DNA of 64,000 nt, taken from Vanessa cardui (taxonomy: Eukaryota; Arthropoda; Insecta; Lepidoptera; Nymphalidae). Each line of letters starts with the position of its first letter. Position 1 is the stretch's first letter. This document shows positions 35,816 through 46,122 of this stretch, one piece after another. Where the stretch lies: assembly GCF_905220365.1 (NCBI RefSeq), contig NC_061135.1, forward strand, positions 1,939,501-2,003,500, read 5' to 3'. Position numbers and translations under genes: made by a program. The notes beneath the pieces were generated by a model. The model was not told the DNA's origin. It made no database searches and was given only the letters and a program-made list of their open reading frames with translations.

Positions 35816-36091
35816 AGTACCTATTAGTCTATTACTATTTATTAAAGTTTATTTTAAATCTCAGAAAAACGTATTAGAATTGGAACATTGTGAGCTTGAA
35901 TTAACATAGCCATAGTAAAGATCAAGCAGATTAATAAATTGCTGAAGATTTGATAAGAAATTTGAAAAATCAACTGACAAACACAGATTATTTATTACCT
36001 ACTTGTTCAGAGTCGACGCATGAATAAAATATAAAAAAAGAATTAGTGCCAATCACTATCCTTCACATATAAGTGAATCTTTTGGCGTACA

Positions 36092-36195
36092 TCTATACTA
36101 ATATTATAAAGCTGAAGAGTTTGTTTGTATGTTTGATGACAGAAGTTTTAAAATAAATAAATAAATCCTGAACGTACGAACGCGGGCACTGCTAG
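36092..36195 (+). mobile_element. miniature Helitron, about 104 bp
   Basis: 5' end TCTATACTAATATTATAAAG (a standard lepidopteran Helitron start, GAAGAGTTTGTTTG follows) and 3' end ...CGCGGGCACTGCTAG|T. Almost all internal sequence is gone. Confidence 0.65.
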
Positions 36196-37107
36196 TAAAT
36201 ACTTACTCTCCATTCTCCATCTCTCTCAGAGATATTCGGGCTGGTAAGCAATACAAAACTCTTATCGCAGGCTTTTTGTTTTATTAGAAGGTAAGTATCT
36301 ACGCTTCTTATATTATTTTATTAGTATTGTAGGATTGTTTTACACGTTTCAGGTATATTTAAAAGTGGCTACAATATTTATCCAACGGGTGATATTTGAA
36401 CACTTTTTTGCTATTTTGTCTCGTAAAAACTTAAGAAATATAATGACTGAATGTACAATAATAGTAAAGCTAAGTGATTAGTTTAAAACCATATAATCAA
36501 TATTATAATATATACTTACTAAGTAGAATAAATTATTATGACATCTACTACCTATTGTTACCATTTCATCGTAATCATAATACTACTTGCGTGATTATTA
36601 TAATGTATTCATTTTCGTTCTAAGCTCTCTGAAACTTATTTATTCTTTGGAACACCTGTAGGTACTCTTAAAATTCGAAATTATTTTGCATGAGTATACC
36701 TACGCCCCGTGGCGGCCATAAAATAGTGTCAAAAGTTGTGATTTCGGACTTCGGTGCGGCGGCAACGATTGTTGTATATGATTTCAAAAGAAGCCGCCGG
36801 CGCGTGTATCATAACCATGTACTTCCGAAAAACGGCAAATTTCTTTGAGAAGTAACTACAAAACCTTTGATGCCGCATTATCAAAGTGCCGATGATTAAA
36901 ACATAACTATGCATGCATTCAGTTTGATTTTAATGGATATATTTTTATTCGCTATGTAGGTATGTTTATGGTATTAGTCGTAATGCGCATAGGTCCAGTT
37001 TTTCATATTCTTTGATACAGTTTTTTGCGTCTCATAGATTTCCTAAGCGTACCTATACACCGAACTGTTACACCTAACTACTCCGTGAAATAGCGCTAAG
37101 TCCTAGC

Positions 37108-37246
37108 TGCAAGACGCAAGAGTCTTGCAGGCTATGTCTTGTTCTTGCGCAAGTCTTGCATGGTCAGTCTTGGTCTTGGTCTTGCTAAAAATACGCGGTC
37201 TTGTTCTTGGTCTTGGTCTTGCAAAAACGCAAGAACAAGACCAAAT
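37108..37246. repeat. TCTTGG minisatellite 2
   Basis: GCAAGACGCAAGAGTCTTGC, then TGGTCAGTCTTGGTCTTGG, ending in the inverted CGCAAGAACAAGACCAAAT. Can fold back on itself. Confidence 0.85.
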
Positions 37247-38029
37247 TTGGTAACGCATTGGCTGTGAAAGCAATGATGAATAATATTTGCAATATCACTT
37301 GGTGATGCTTACATCAATACGGTCTTTGTCAATGTCTAGCTACTTTAAAAAATAAAAAAAAAATGTTCGAAGTTTAAAAAAATTTCTTGTACACTAAACT
37401 GTTTCATATTGTAAGTCTGCTCTGATAAAAAACTTTTTAATTAAAACATTCTTCCGTTAAACTTTTAAAATGAAAACGGAAACTCACTTTGCACAATAAC
37501 TTTGATCAAATGTATGTAAAAAAAAACTTAAAAGGCAATATTTTACTTGGTAATGTAGTTGGTCATTTGATTGGTTGTGCTCGTTACATATTCTTCCGCC
37601 AAACGGAAATACATAGCTTTATTGTGTTCCGGTTTCAAGTAAACCAATACACACAAGTCTTAGGATGGTCACGAGTTAAAACAACGATATTCTTCCAGAT
37701 TCATTTATTAACACTATTTTTCACATTCATTTTATCCACTAATCCGTGTTTTACAATACATCCCGTATTTTATATCTAAATTTAGCCTATCATTCTCATT
37801 TTTACCAAATTAATCATAAATATCACAAAACGTTGTCGCCGCATTAGATTTTTTGACATTCTGTCTTACCGGCCAGTATCAGACACTCGGCCAGTATTAA
37901 TCGTGAAAAATTAAAATATTACATTACAACATATACTAAATATAGTCAATCGACATATTATTAACTAAATTATTCTAATAAAATATAGTTATACAATGTG
38001 TAAAAAAATAACTCTAACACAAGTGACGT

Positions 38030-38170
38030 AACATTTTAGCCCCCAAGGTACATCACCAACATACGTCCAACATTGGTGATGTAAGAAATTATTGATATTT
38101 TATTCAACGCCAATGTTGTTGGTGACTAATAGGTAGTCCATATGCCCTACCAATGTTATTAATGAAATAC
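38030..38170. repeat. decayed family C-like sequence with inverted repeat
   Basis: ACATCACCAA (38051) and TTGGTGATGT (about 38074-38083) can pair. The surrounding TAAGAAATTATTGATATTTT and CCATATGCCCTACC resemble family C. Confidence 0.4.
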
Positions 38171-39459
38171 TTATTACATAACTCGTATATATCAAATGCT
38201 ATAATGACAATATATAACAATGCCATCTCCTGGAAATAATATATAAAAACAAAATAAATAAAATAAAACCTCCTTCAAGAAAAACGCTAGTATTTTCTAA
38301 TTCTAAAAATATAGGAGTAAAACGATGTCTAAATCTATAATCACAAACAACGTACATATCAATATCTATATATTTTTAAATTTTTACTCCTGAATTTAGC
38401 CCTAGACATATTGTCTGTGCCCTTAGGGTATTTTATCTTATTTAAATTTTAAGTACATTTTTTTAAACGATATATGTTATTCGTTTAAAGAAATCGGTTT
38501 GCAAAGATGTAAATTCTATTTAATATTCTCGTTTAGATTACTAAGAATAAAACTCGCCATAGAAAGTTAAAATCGGATTTTCAGTCTTGTCAACTTAGAC
38601 TTTTTACGTCAAATTTGATTACCGAAATAGGAGGAAGTGAAAAAAAAAAGCATTACAGCCCGAATAAAACTTTTTTGCAAATAATTTTTATTTGCAAGAA
38701 CGTTGGTGCGACAGGAAAACGTATCTAAGGCTCTTAATACGATTTTAAAATAATTAATTTTTCTCAACAGAACTGTGCAAGTTTTTTTTTCTAGAAATTT
38801 CGACTGAAATTCGAAATAAAACAATTGGACCTGTAGTCGTAATTTATTGGAGATTATAATGAATATGAGAAGCGGATTATATATAAATATATAACTTTCA
38901 AATCACAATTAATAAATACACCATTACACAAAATATATATTTTTTTGTTTAATTTGATAAATATTATTATCGTGAAGTTAAAATAAAACCTAATTGAAAA
39001 AATCTCATACTGATATTACACGTGCGATCGTTTTTTTTTTTTTATTTCTAATTTTGCGCGGGAAAACTATTTGTATTATTTTTAAAGCCAGACGATTAAC
39101 GTTCTAAAATCGGTTACACTTATTTTTAAATCGGATACATTAAGAAAATATAAGTTTATTATATAATTATACTATAAATGTAAGCATAAATAAGTATTTC
39201 TAACACAATGTAGTTTCTGTTTAAATCATAAAAATAATAAAATATTTCTGGTTAGCCTTACGTTCCAAATTCAAATTATCATGATTTTCGAACACTGATA
39301 TAATAATCTATTACGTAAAATGTCACAGCTACACTAACATCAAATAATTATCTTAATACACATTAACTAGTGCCATGTGTGTGTCTTCACAATACGGCCG
39401 TGTATTCAAGCTCAAACAACACGTGTATCGTCAACGAAGATTGTTTCAAATGCAGGGAA

Positions 39460-39562
39460 GCAGCTCTGAGTTTGCACGAGCTTAATAATTTGTCTTTGTG
39501 ATTCATCTCGTACCTGGGCGATTAAGGAAATCATGAGAACTCGCATGATAGATTTAATTATA
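39460..39562 (+). repeat. SINE-1 fragment, decayed
   Basis: TTGTCTTTGTGATTCATCTC...AAGGAAATCATGAGAACTCG. Confidence 0.4.
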
Positions 39563-40770
39563 TCACAAACCTGAAGCTTAAGTCCAGAATTCGAAATTTT
39601 AATCGAAAATTTAAAAACGATTCGGCATATAAATGAAGAAAAAAACAAGCCTCTATATATGCTATAAACATTGCTTATTAATCAATTGAAAAGTAATCTA
39701 TCCACCTGTCTTCTTTTTTCGAGTGAATATCGAAAGAGAAAACAATAGTTTTATCAATACAGTCACTAAACGTTTTTTATAAGTAAGGCCGAACTGAACT
39801 ATTCAGCTCCTGTAACGCTGATCAACATTTAATTAGCTAACTTGACCATATCTGAATTGTCATTGTTTTGTGGTCATTGTTTCAGTCAGCTGATGTCACA
39901 ATATGCAGCCAATTAGCTTTTAGATTATAGAGGATATCATCCTTATTAGTAAGCAATGCAACCTTTGATTGATTATTAACGTTCATATTAATTAATTTAA
40001 TTAAAATCATATAGTTGATGAATATAATATTATAACTATATTTAGCGTTCAGAAGTAAAATTTATTTAAAAATAAAACATCAAAAAATTCAGTAACAAAT
40101 CAGAATATATTTATCTCAAAACCTAATCATACAAATTGAAGTGATTTACTTACTGGGTTAATCTTAACAATCCAAATAAAACAAAACAAATACTTTTAGC
40201 AAATTACAAGTCGAGCAAATATCGAATAGGACACGAAAAGGACGCATACGACTATTGGTTTGTAGCGATCTTTTATTTTAAAACGCAATTACTTAATTTT
40301 TTTTAATCAGTTAATTGAATAAATGACTGAAAATTTTTAGTAACACTAATAGCTGTAGCTCGTTAGGAATGTTTTCGAACTATTTAAAAGTTTAGAAGTA
40401 ATATTATGGCCAATCTCCCACACCTATATTTAGTAATAATACAAATGTTTTGTATAACAGTCTATTTAAATTATTTATGTGGAATTAAAGTATGGACTTT
40501 CACTTCTAAAACAGTGGTTACATAAAACTTTATAAAATACAATAATTGGGCGACTATTGGAATTCATAAAAGTAGGCAACGAATGTACGAGCTTTATAAT
40601 GAAAGGACGTATGATCATAATGCCACTTTTGCCAATTGTGTAAGTAACTATTCTAAATTATTTAGAAAAGTGTGATTTTGGCAAAGTCTTTCAGTATAAA
40701 AAAAATATTTATGAATGACTTGGAGATTAATTGTGAAACAGGCAGAGGCAATACAATTATGTATGTATAT

Positions 40771-40801
<31 letters not shown>

Positions 40802-41094
40802 TTTGGGAAGCCAACGTGGTATACAAGGTGTCTAATTCTACAAGATACATCCTTTCTTAAAAAGTATTACCATGTACATCACTCTTACAGGCTAACTCAT
40901 CATGTAAAAAAGAAAAAAAATAAAGAAAAGAATCAGACAAAAAATACTACTGTGCTTATTAAAGAAGAAACAAGTTACAAAAATGAAAAAAAAAAAAAAG
41001 TTAAAAACTAATTAAAACTATAAAATAAACATAAAAAAATACATTATACAAAAAAAAAAAAAACAAAGAAAACAACTGTGACATTAAAACAGTG

Positions 41095-43968
41095 TTATGG
41101 TAAAAAATATTTCCTTAATTTATTCCTGAAATTCAATTCAGTGTTGCTAAATATATCAATATCAGCTTGCTTAAAAATAGAATTATAGATTTTTATAGCT
41201 CTGTATAAGGGAGCAGATTTGCCTAAGTTAGTTTTAGTATTCCTATATTGAAAAGTTTTTTTATTCTTATTTTGGGCTCTTGCATTTTTCTTCGGTACGG
41301 CCAACATGATTTTACTTAATAACTCAGAACAATCTATACGTCCGTTTAATATTTTTTGTAATACACAAAGATCCATCATGTCTCTGCGATTAGACAGTGA
41401 CATTGTCTTGTAAAATTCTAACTGATCTTTGTAACTTTTATTACAAATTAATTTATTACTCTTATAACATAAATGGCGCATAAATTTTTTCTGTACTCTT
41501 TCTAATCTCTCCTTATGACTTTGATAGTACGGACTCCAGACAGTAGAACAGTATTCGAGCTTGCTTCGAACCATTGAAATGAACAAAGTCAGCCTACTGC
41601 TTGATTTCTTAAATTCTTTTGTACTTCTAATTATAAACCCTAATGTTTTAAATGTTGTCAAAATCAAATTATCTATATGCGGTATAAAACTTAATTGACT
41701 ATCAATTATAACACCCAAATCATTTATTTTTTGAACTTTTTCTAAAATATGGCTTTTTATATTGTAATTAAAGTTTATTCTAAATAACTTCCTACCGAAA
41801 GTTATAATGTAACATTTTTCATTATTTAATTTCATTTTATTTTTTTCACACCATACCAAAAGTCTATCCAAGTCTTGTTGCATTAATTCACAATCATCAA
41901 TACTATTAATTTTTTTATAAAATTTAAGATCGTCCGCGTATAGAGAAAACTTACTGTTATTAAAACATTTTGCAATATCGTTGATAAATATTCCGAATAA
42001 TAATGGGCCGAGATGAGAGCCTTGTGGAACTCCAGATGTAGCAATAAATGTATAGGATTGATATCCCCCAATAACAACATTCATTTCTCTATTTATTAAA
42101 TAAGATTTTAGCCACTTACCAAAACTTCCGCATATACCATAGCTTTCAAGTTTATGTAGTAAAATATTATGGTCAATTACATCGAATGCTTTAGAGAAAT
42201 CCGTATATATGCAGTCTATTTGATTATTATAGTCTATGCTTTCCGATAAGTTATCAATAAATAGTGTTAAGTTAGACAATGTAGATCTTCTTTGAATAAA
42301 ACCATGCTGATTCATGGAAACTACAGACTTCATGTGCCATGTCAACACTGGACAAATTAATGATTCAAAAATCTTAGCAAATGCTGACAAGATACATATT
42401 GGTCTATAATTTTTTATTTCTGATTTATTACCCTTTTTAAAAATAGGGACGACTCTTGCTATTTTCCACGTACTTGGCATTTCACCAGAACTTAATGATT
42501 TATTGTAGATTAATAATAAGGGTCTAGCTAATGATTCTGCACACCGTTTCACAAATACTGGCGGTATATCATCCGGGCCTGCTCCTTTATTTATATCCAG
42601 ACTTCTGAGTTTGTCTATGACTTCACTCTCAGTAAGACGGATACTACTCATTCGTGAATTATAACAAAGTTCGTCATTAGTGTCTAACAACGACGATCGT
42701 TCATTATGTCTGATGTATGTGCTTGAAAAATAATTAGCAAATTGGTTACAGATATCCGTGCCATCAGTGAAAGAACAATTATTATATGTCATCACAGAAG
42801 GGAAGTCACATTTATTACCGCGTTTTGTTTTCAAAAATGAGTAAAAAAATTTTGGATTGATTTTTATATTAGATTCAACTCTATCAATGTAACTTCTATA
42901 GTTTGCTCTAATAAGAATATCACATCTGTTTCGAAGTAATTTAAATTGTATCTCATCTAAAGGATTTTTATACTTTTTATATAATATTCTATACTTATTT
43001 TTCTCGGCCAATCTTCTAATTAAACTTTGAGAGTACCATATTGGATAAATATTTTTGTTCGTGATAATTTTCATTGGCACACATTTTTCTATAATCTTTC
43101 TTAATTCAATATAAAATACATTAGTTAATTGATTAATATCTAAACAGTTTTTAAATAGTACATCCCATTGTATTGCAGCAAGATGTTGGTTAATCAATTT
43201 ATAGTTCGCGTGTAAGAAATTGTATCTTATTATACTTTTATGGGATATAATATTAGGATCATTGAGCTTAGCTTCATAGTAGATTTCTAGTGGAGGGTGG
43301 TACTTATCTATCGGACAAGCAGAAAACATACTGTTATTTACCTTAACGTTATTAGAGTTACTAAACACAAGATCCAATCTTTTACCGTATGCATTATTGA
43401 CGCCATTATATTGAAAAAGATTTGTCAATGACATGAATTCATTTATAAGAGCACCAGCTGAATTATTATAATTTGGAGTAAAACTTTCGTTCTCACGAGT
43501 CCAATGAATAGCAGGTATATTAAAGTCCCCTGCTATAATTGCAGACGAATGTTCGTCAATTACTCTTTCAACGTTATGAGTAAATCTTTCAAGTACCTCA
43601 TACTTCAATGGTGAAGGAATATAGACTGCACATATAGAAATAGTTTTTTTGCCTAATAAGACTTTCACCCACAGATCCTCACAGTATATCGTCTCCCATG
43701 AGTGAACTCTATAAGACTGGTATTTCTTGGAAACCGCAATCAAAACCCCTCCACCATCCAGTCTGTCAGTATTACTAGGATCACGGTCCCTACGAAAAAT
43801 ATTATAGCGATTGTCTATAAATTCATTGTCTGAAATACTACTATTGAGCCAAGTTTCAGTAAATATTATCACATCAAAGTCAAAATTAAGTATAGCTAAG
43901 TATATATCATTTGTTTTTGTTCGCATGCCCCTTACATTTTGATAAAATAAATTTAATTGTTTTACCAT
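41095..43968 (-). CDS. LINE ORF2: endonuclease-reverse transcriptase
   Basis: 957 residues. The N-terminal part is an APE-like endonuclease: N11 in YQNVRG, E38 in FTETW, D148/N150 in GDFN, D199 in RLDLVFS, and H224 in YHPPLE, where most relatives have SDHxP. It nicks target DNA to prime reverse transcription. The reverse transcriptase spans about 450-750: GPDDIPP, IFKKGNKSEIKNYRPI, D590 in DFSKAFDVIDH, SGVPQGSHLGPLLF and the catalytic YADD at 677-680. The C-terminal third is the usual basic region of Jockey/CR1-type proteins. There are no stops or frameshifts. Length fits the family (about 900-1000). Start at ATG 43968 is the first in frame and sits just before the endonuclease domain. The exact clade (CR1, Rex1 or Jockey) is not decided. 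Confidence 0.93.
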   Translation of the reverse strand: MVKQLNLFYQNVRGMRTKTNDIYLAILNFDFDVIIFTETWLNSSISDNEFIDNRYNIFRRDRDPSNTDRLDGGGVLIAVSKKYQSYRVHSWETIYCEDLWVKVLLGKKTISICAVYIPSPLKYEVLERFTHNVERVIDEHSSAIIAGDFNIPAIHWTRENESFTPNYNNSAGALINEFMSLTNLFQYNGVNNAYGKRLDLVFSNSNNVKVNNSMFSACPIDKYHPPLEIYYEAKLNDPNIISHKSIIRYNFLHANYKLINQHLAAIQWDVLFKNCLDINQLTNVFYIELRKIIEKCVPMKIITNKNIYPIWYSQSLIRRLAEKNKYRILYKKYKNPLDEIQFKLLRNRCDILIRANYRSYIDRVESNIKINPKFFYSFLKTKRGNKCDFPSVMTYNNCSFTDGTDICNQFANYFSSTYIRHNERSSLLDTNDELCYNSRMSSIRLTESEVIDKLRSLDINKGAGPDDIPPVFVKRCAESLARPLLLIYNKSLSSGEMPSTWKIARVVPIFKKGNKSEIKNYRPICILSAFAKIFESLICPVLTWHMKSVVSMNQHGFIQRRSTLSNLTLFIDNLSESIDYNNQIDCIYTDFSKAFDVIDHNILLHKLESYGICGSFGKWLKSYLINREMNVVIGGYQSYTFIATSGVPQGSHLGPLLFGIFINDIAKCFNNSKFSLYADDLKFYKKINSIDDCELMQQDLDRLLVWCEKNKMKLNNEKCYIITFGRKLFRINFNYNIKSHILEKVQKINDLGVIIDSQLSFIPHIDNLILTTFKTLGFIIRSTKEFKKSSSRLTLFISMVRSKLEYCSTVWSPYYQSHKERLERVQKKFMRHLCYKSNKLICNKSYKDQLEFYKTMSLSNRRDMMDLCVLQKILNGRIDCSELLSKIMLAVPKKNARAQNKNKKTFQYRNTKTNLGKSAPLYRAIKIYNSIFKQADIDIFSNTELNFRNKLRKYFLP

Positions 43969-44029
43969 AACACAAACACAACTAAATAAATTTACAATTC
44001 AAGCAAATAACAAAAAAAGAAAGATAATA

Positions 44030-45010
44030 CTATTCCAATGATTTTAAAATTTCTTTAGATTTAATTAACAGTACGTCACTTGAAATTGATTTTCTAAGAT
44101 AAATATTACCATTACGTGACCATACGAAACGATATTGCTTTTCTTTCGCAAATTTACGAGTTGCAGCATAAATATCTTTAGCTGTTGAAGTTAAATGTTC
44201 TGAGATGTAAACAGGCCTTTTTTCTCTAGATATACCTAGATGTGCTGTATTAAGTTTGTTATTGCTATTTGTTTTATTGAAATTTATTACTCCGGCTAAA
44301 AAACGATCTCGCATCAGAGGGCTGCTGAACTTAACAAGTACTGATCTAGGGAGTGACGATTCTTTATTAAGCTTTGCTATGCGTGTACATTTAGATACAG
44401 TTCCATCCGTTATTGGAACGTCAATTATTTTACCAATTTGTTCTATTGTCTTGACTAAATTTTCATTTTTATACTCAGGGACACAGTGTAACACAATGTT
44501 GCTTGCCCTAATTTCTTTTTCCAATAAATTAATAGTATTGCTTTGAGTATTAATAATCTGTCTTAAATCGTTATTGTCCTTTTTTAGTATTACTATTTCT
44601 CTCTTTACTTCCTCTAATTCTTTCTTAAAAGTATCAAAAGTATTCGATAAATAATCTATTGATGCCTTGATGCTTTGTAATTCGCTTAATTCTTCGCGTA
44701 TATTTTTTAAATCCACACTTAGCGTTTCTGAAAGTATTAGCTTCACTTCTTTTCTTATTGCCACTAGCCAACCGTTATTAGAATCAACTAAATCATCGGT
44801 AACATTGGGCACAGGTGTAGATGGCGGTGCAGTTGAATTATTACGATTTCTTTGACAGGTTGGACAGATCCACTGCCCTCTAGTCACTATTGGCTTATTA
44901 CCCGGAGATACTATGCATTCCAAGTGATACAGAGACTGACATTTAATACATTTTAGTCTTTTTTGTGTGACTAGTACATTAACTTTACAAGCATAACATT
45001 CATTTGTCAT
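44030..45010 (-). CDS. LINE ORF1: PHD-finger/coiled-coil nucleic-acid-binding protein
   Basis: 326 residues. The N-terminus has a C4HC3 zinc-binding pattern at C5, C8, C21, C24, H29, C32, C49, C52 with the aromatic W47, a PHD-type finger as found in ORF1 proteins of some insect LINEs. Residues about 100-170 are rich in K, E, I and L with coiled-coil spacing, likely for multimerisation. Residues about 170-250 (ASNIVLHCVPEYKNENL..., SVLVKFSS...RDRF) look like the RRM-type RNA-binding fold of L1-like ORF1, and the C-terminus is basic. Known role of this class: binding element RNA and chaperoning it during retrotransposition. The frame is intact. Start is the first ATG, 31 nt after the tRNA-like leader. 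Confidence 0.85.
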   Translation of the reverse strand: MTNECYACKVNVLVTQKRLKCIKCQSLYHLECIVSPGNKPIVTRGQWICPTCQRNRNNSTAPPSTPVPNVTDDLVDSNNGWLVAIRKEVKLILSETLSVDLKNIREELSELQSIKASIDYLSNTFDTFKKELEEVKREIVILKKDNNDLRQIINTQSNTINLLEKEIRASNIVLHCVPEYKNENLVKTIEQIGKIIDVPITDGTVSKCTRIAKLNKESSLPRSVLVKFSSPLMRDRFLAGVINFNKTNSNNKLNTAHLGISREKRPVYISEHLTSTAKDIYAATRKFAKEKQYRFVWSRNGNIYLRKSISSDVLLIKSKEILKSLE

Positions 45011-45041
45011 TTTTTAGAAAATAATATAAAGTTGAAAAATG

Positions 45042-45113
45042 TCCAGCACTCGGGATTTGAACCTCCGCCTTATGCACTTCAGTAAGCCTGTGGTGCCCCT
45101 AGGCCACAGTTGA
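45042..45113 (-). ncRNA. tRNA-like sequence with A and B boxes next to LINE ORF1
   Basis: On the minus strand there is a good A box (TGGCCTAGGGG) and B box (GGTTCAAATCC) in tRNA-like spacing. A D-stem GGCC/GGCT can pair; the acceptor stem is decayed (5 of 7 pairs) and the anticodon arm is poor, so it is not a functional tRNA. It could be a pol III promoter inside the LINE leader, or a pre-existing SINE head beside the insertion. Confidence 0.6.
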
Positions 45114-46122
45114 CTTAATGTAGACTTTGAAATATTTGATATGCTTCTGAGGTTGATTACGTTATTTTATGATTTTGTTCAATTTGTTTTACAAAGATAG
45201 TGGGTATTATTGAATTATTCACTTACTTTGCAGTATGGAATATTTGTCTTTTAACTGTTAAACTCAATATTTTAGTCCTCTATGTTAACACACAAATAGT
45301 TAAATTTAACGTACGTAATGTTTAAACACTAATTAAAACTGTTCGACTAGAAACTTTTTTTTTTTTTTTACTTTTTAAACTTAGAGTAAGCACAGAACGT
45401 CTGATCTTTTCGCTGGTGCGTATATAATGTATCCTGCCTGAAAGTCAGCAAGTATTACTTCCACGTTATTTTTATCGTCTGTATAACCTTTAATTGAATA
45501 ATATGCCTTCTTTACTAGTGTTTTTTTTTTACAAATTATTTCAACTCTAACTAATGACATTAAAATAAAATTTATGAATAATGTTTCATTATTTTGGCGC
45601 AAAATGTTGATGAGTGACTTGCAGTTTACAATGAAATGAAATCAGAACAAAACCTATCCAAATAAAAGTTGGTTTGAAATTCCTAAAAAATATTTTGAAT
45701 AAACGCGAAGTTTTCGGGTAACTCACTTGTTAATTATGCTCGCTGACAATATGTAAACGCAGGACACATTCACATATTGTCACAAAATTCACTCACAATT
45801 CGGTACCGAGATACATTCACAGTCTATCCGAAATGGAATTGTTAAATTAAAACTCGGAAATTAATCAAACAATTCGATATCTAGAAATAGAAATGGACAA
45901 GTCTGTATTCTTTTGTGTTCGACCAGTACGTTCGTTTTTTTGCTTCTGCCTTTACAGGATTTGATGATAGCATTTGATATCTTCGAAATTGATATCGCAA
46001 AATCCATAGTTTGGGGCTGCGCTTGACGTTGATTTGTCTTTAAGTATCGATCGATTATCTAGTTGTTATTATCTAGGCTTATTACGAAACTGCATAATAA
46101 TTATTAACAAAAGAAAAAAGAA
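45114..46122. other. intron between LINE 5' side and composite copy E
   Basis: May include more of the LINE 5' UTR. A T15 run lies near 45355-45370. The 73-codon minus-strand frame at 45381-45602 has no recognised similarity. Confidence 0.45.

Larger units (their letters stand above)
37250..40769. other. intron, AT-rich, few recognisable repeats
   Basis: Apart from the decayed repeats at 38030 and 39460, no copy or exon is recognised. Long A/T runs. Confidence 0.5.
40770..45113 (-). mobile_element. LINE (Jockey/CR1 superfamily), both ORFs intact
   Basis: Non-LTR retrotransposon antisense to the host gene, in its intron. 5' to 3' on the minus strand: a tRNA-like leader (45042-45113, uncertain as part of the element), ORF1 (45010-44030), a 61-nt spacer, ORF2 (43968-41095), a 290-nt 3' UTR, and a tail of about eight AAAT units (40770-40804). 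Both frames are uninterrupted, so the copy is young and may be competent. No RNase H domain is seen. The 5' boundary is uncertain and no convincing target-site duplication was found by eye. Confidence 0.9.

Noticed and set aside
35535..35909. ORFs encoding KTKTK / QDQDQD / PRPRP proteins
   Set aside because: They are translations of the TCTTGG minisatellite and the adjoining SINE.
41883..42080. 65-codon minus-strand ORF
   Set aside because: Out-of-frame shadow within LINE ORF2.
44256..44855. plus-strand ORFs opposite LINE ORF1
   Set aside because: Antisense shadows of ORF1, with no independent signal.
45381..45602. 73-codon minus-strand ORF as a third LINE ORF
   Set aside because: No similarity to LINE proteins and it lies beyond the tRNA-like unit; nothing links it to the element.
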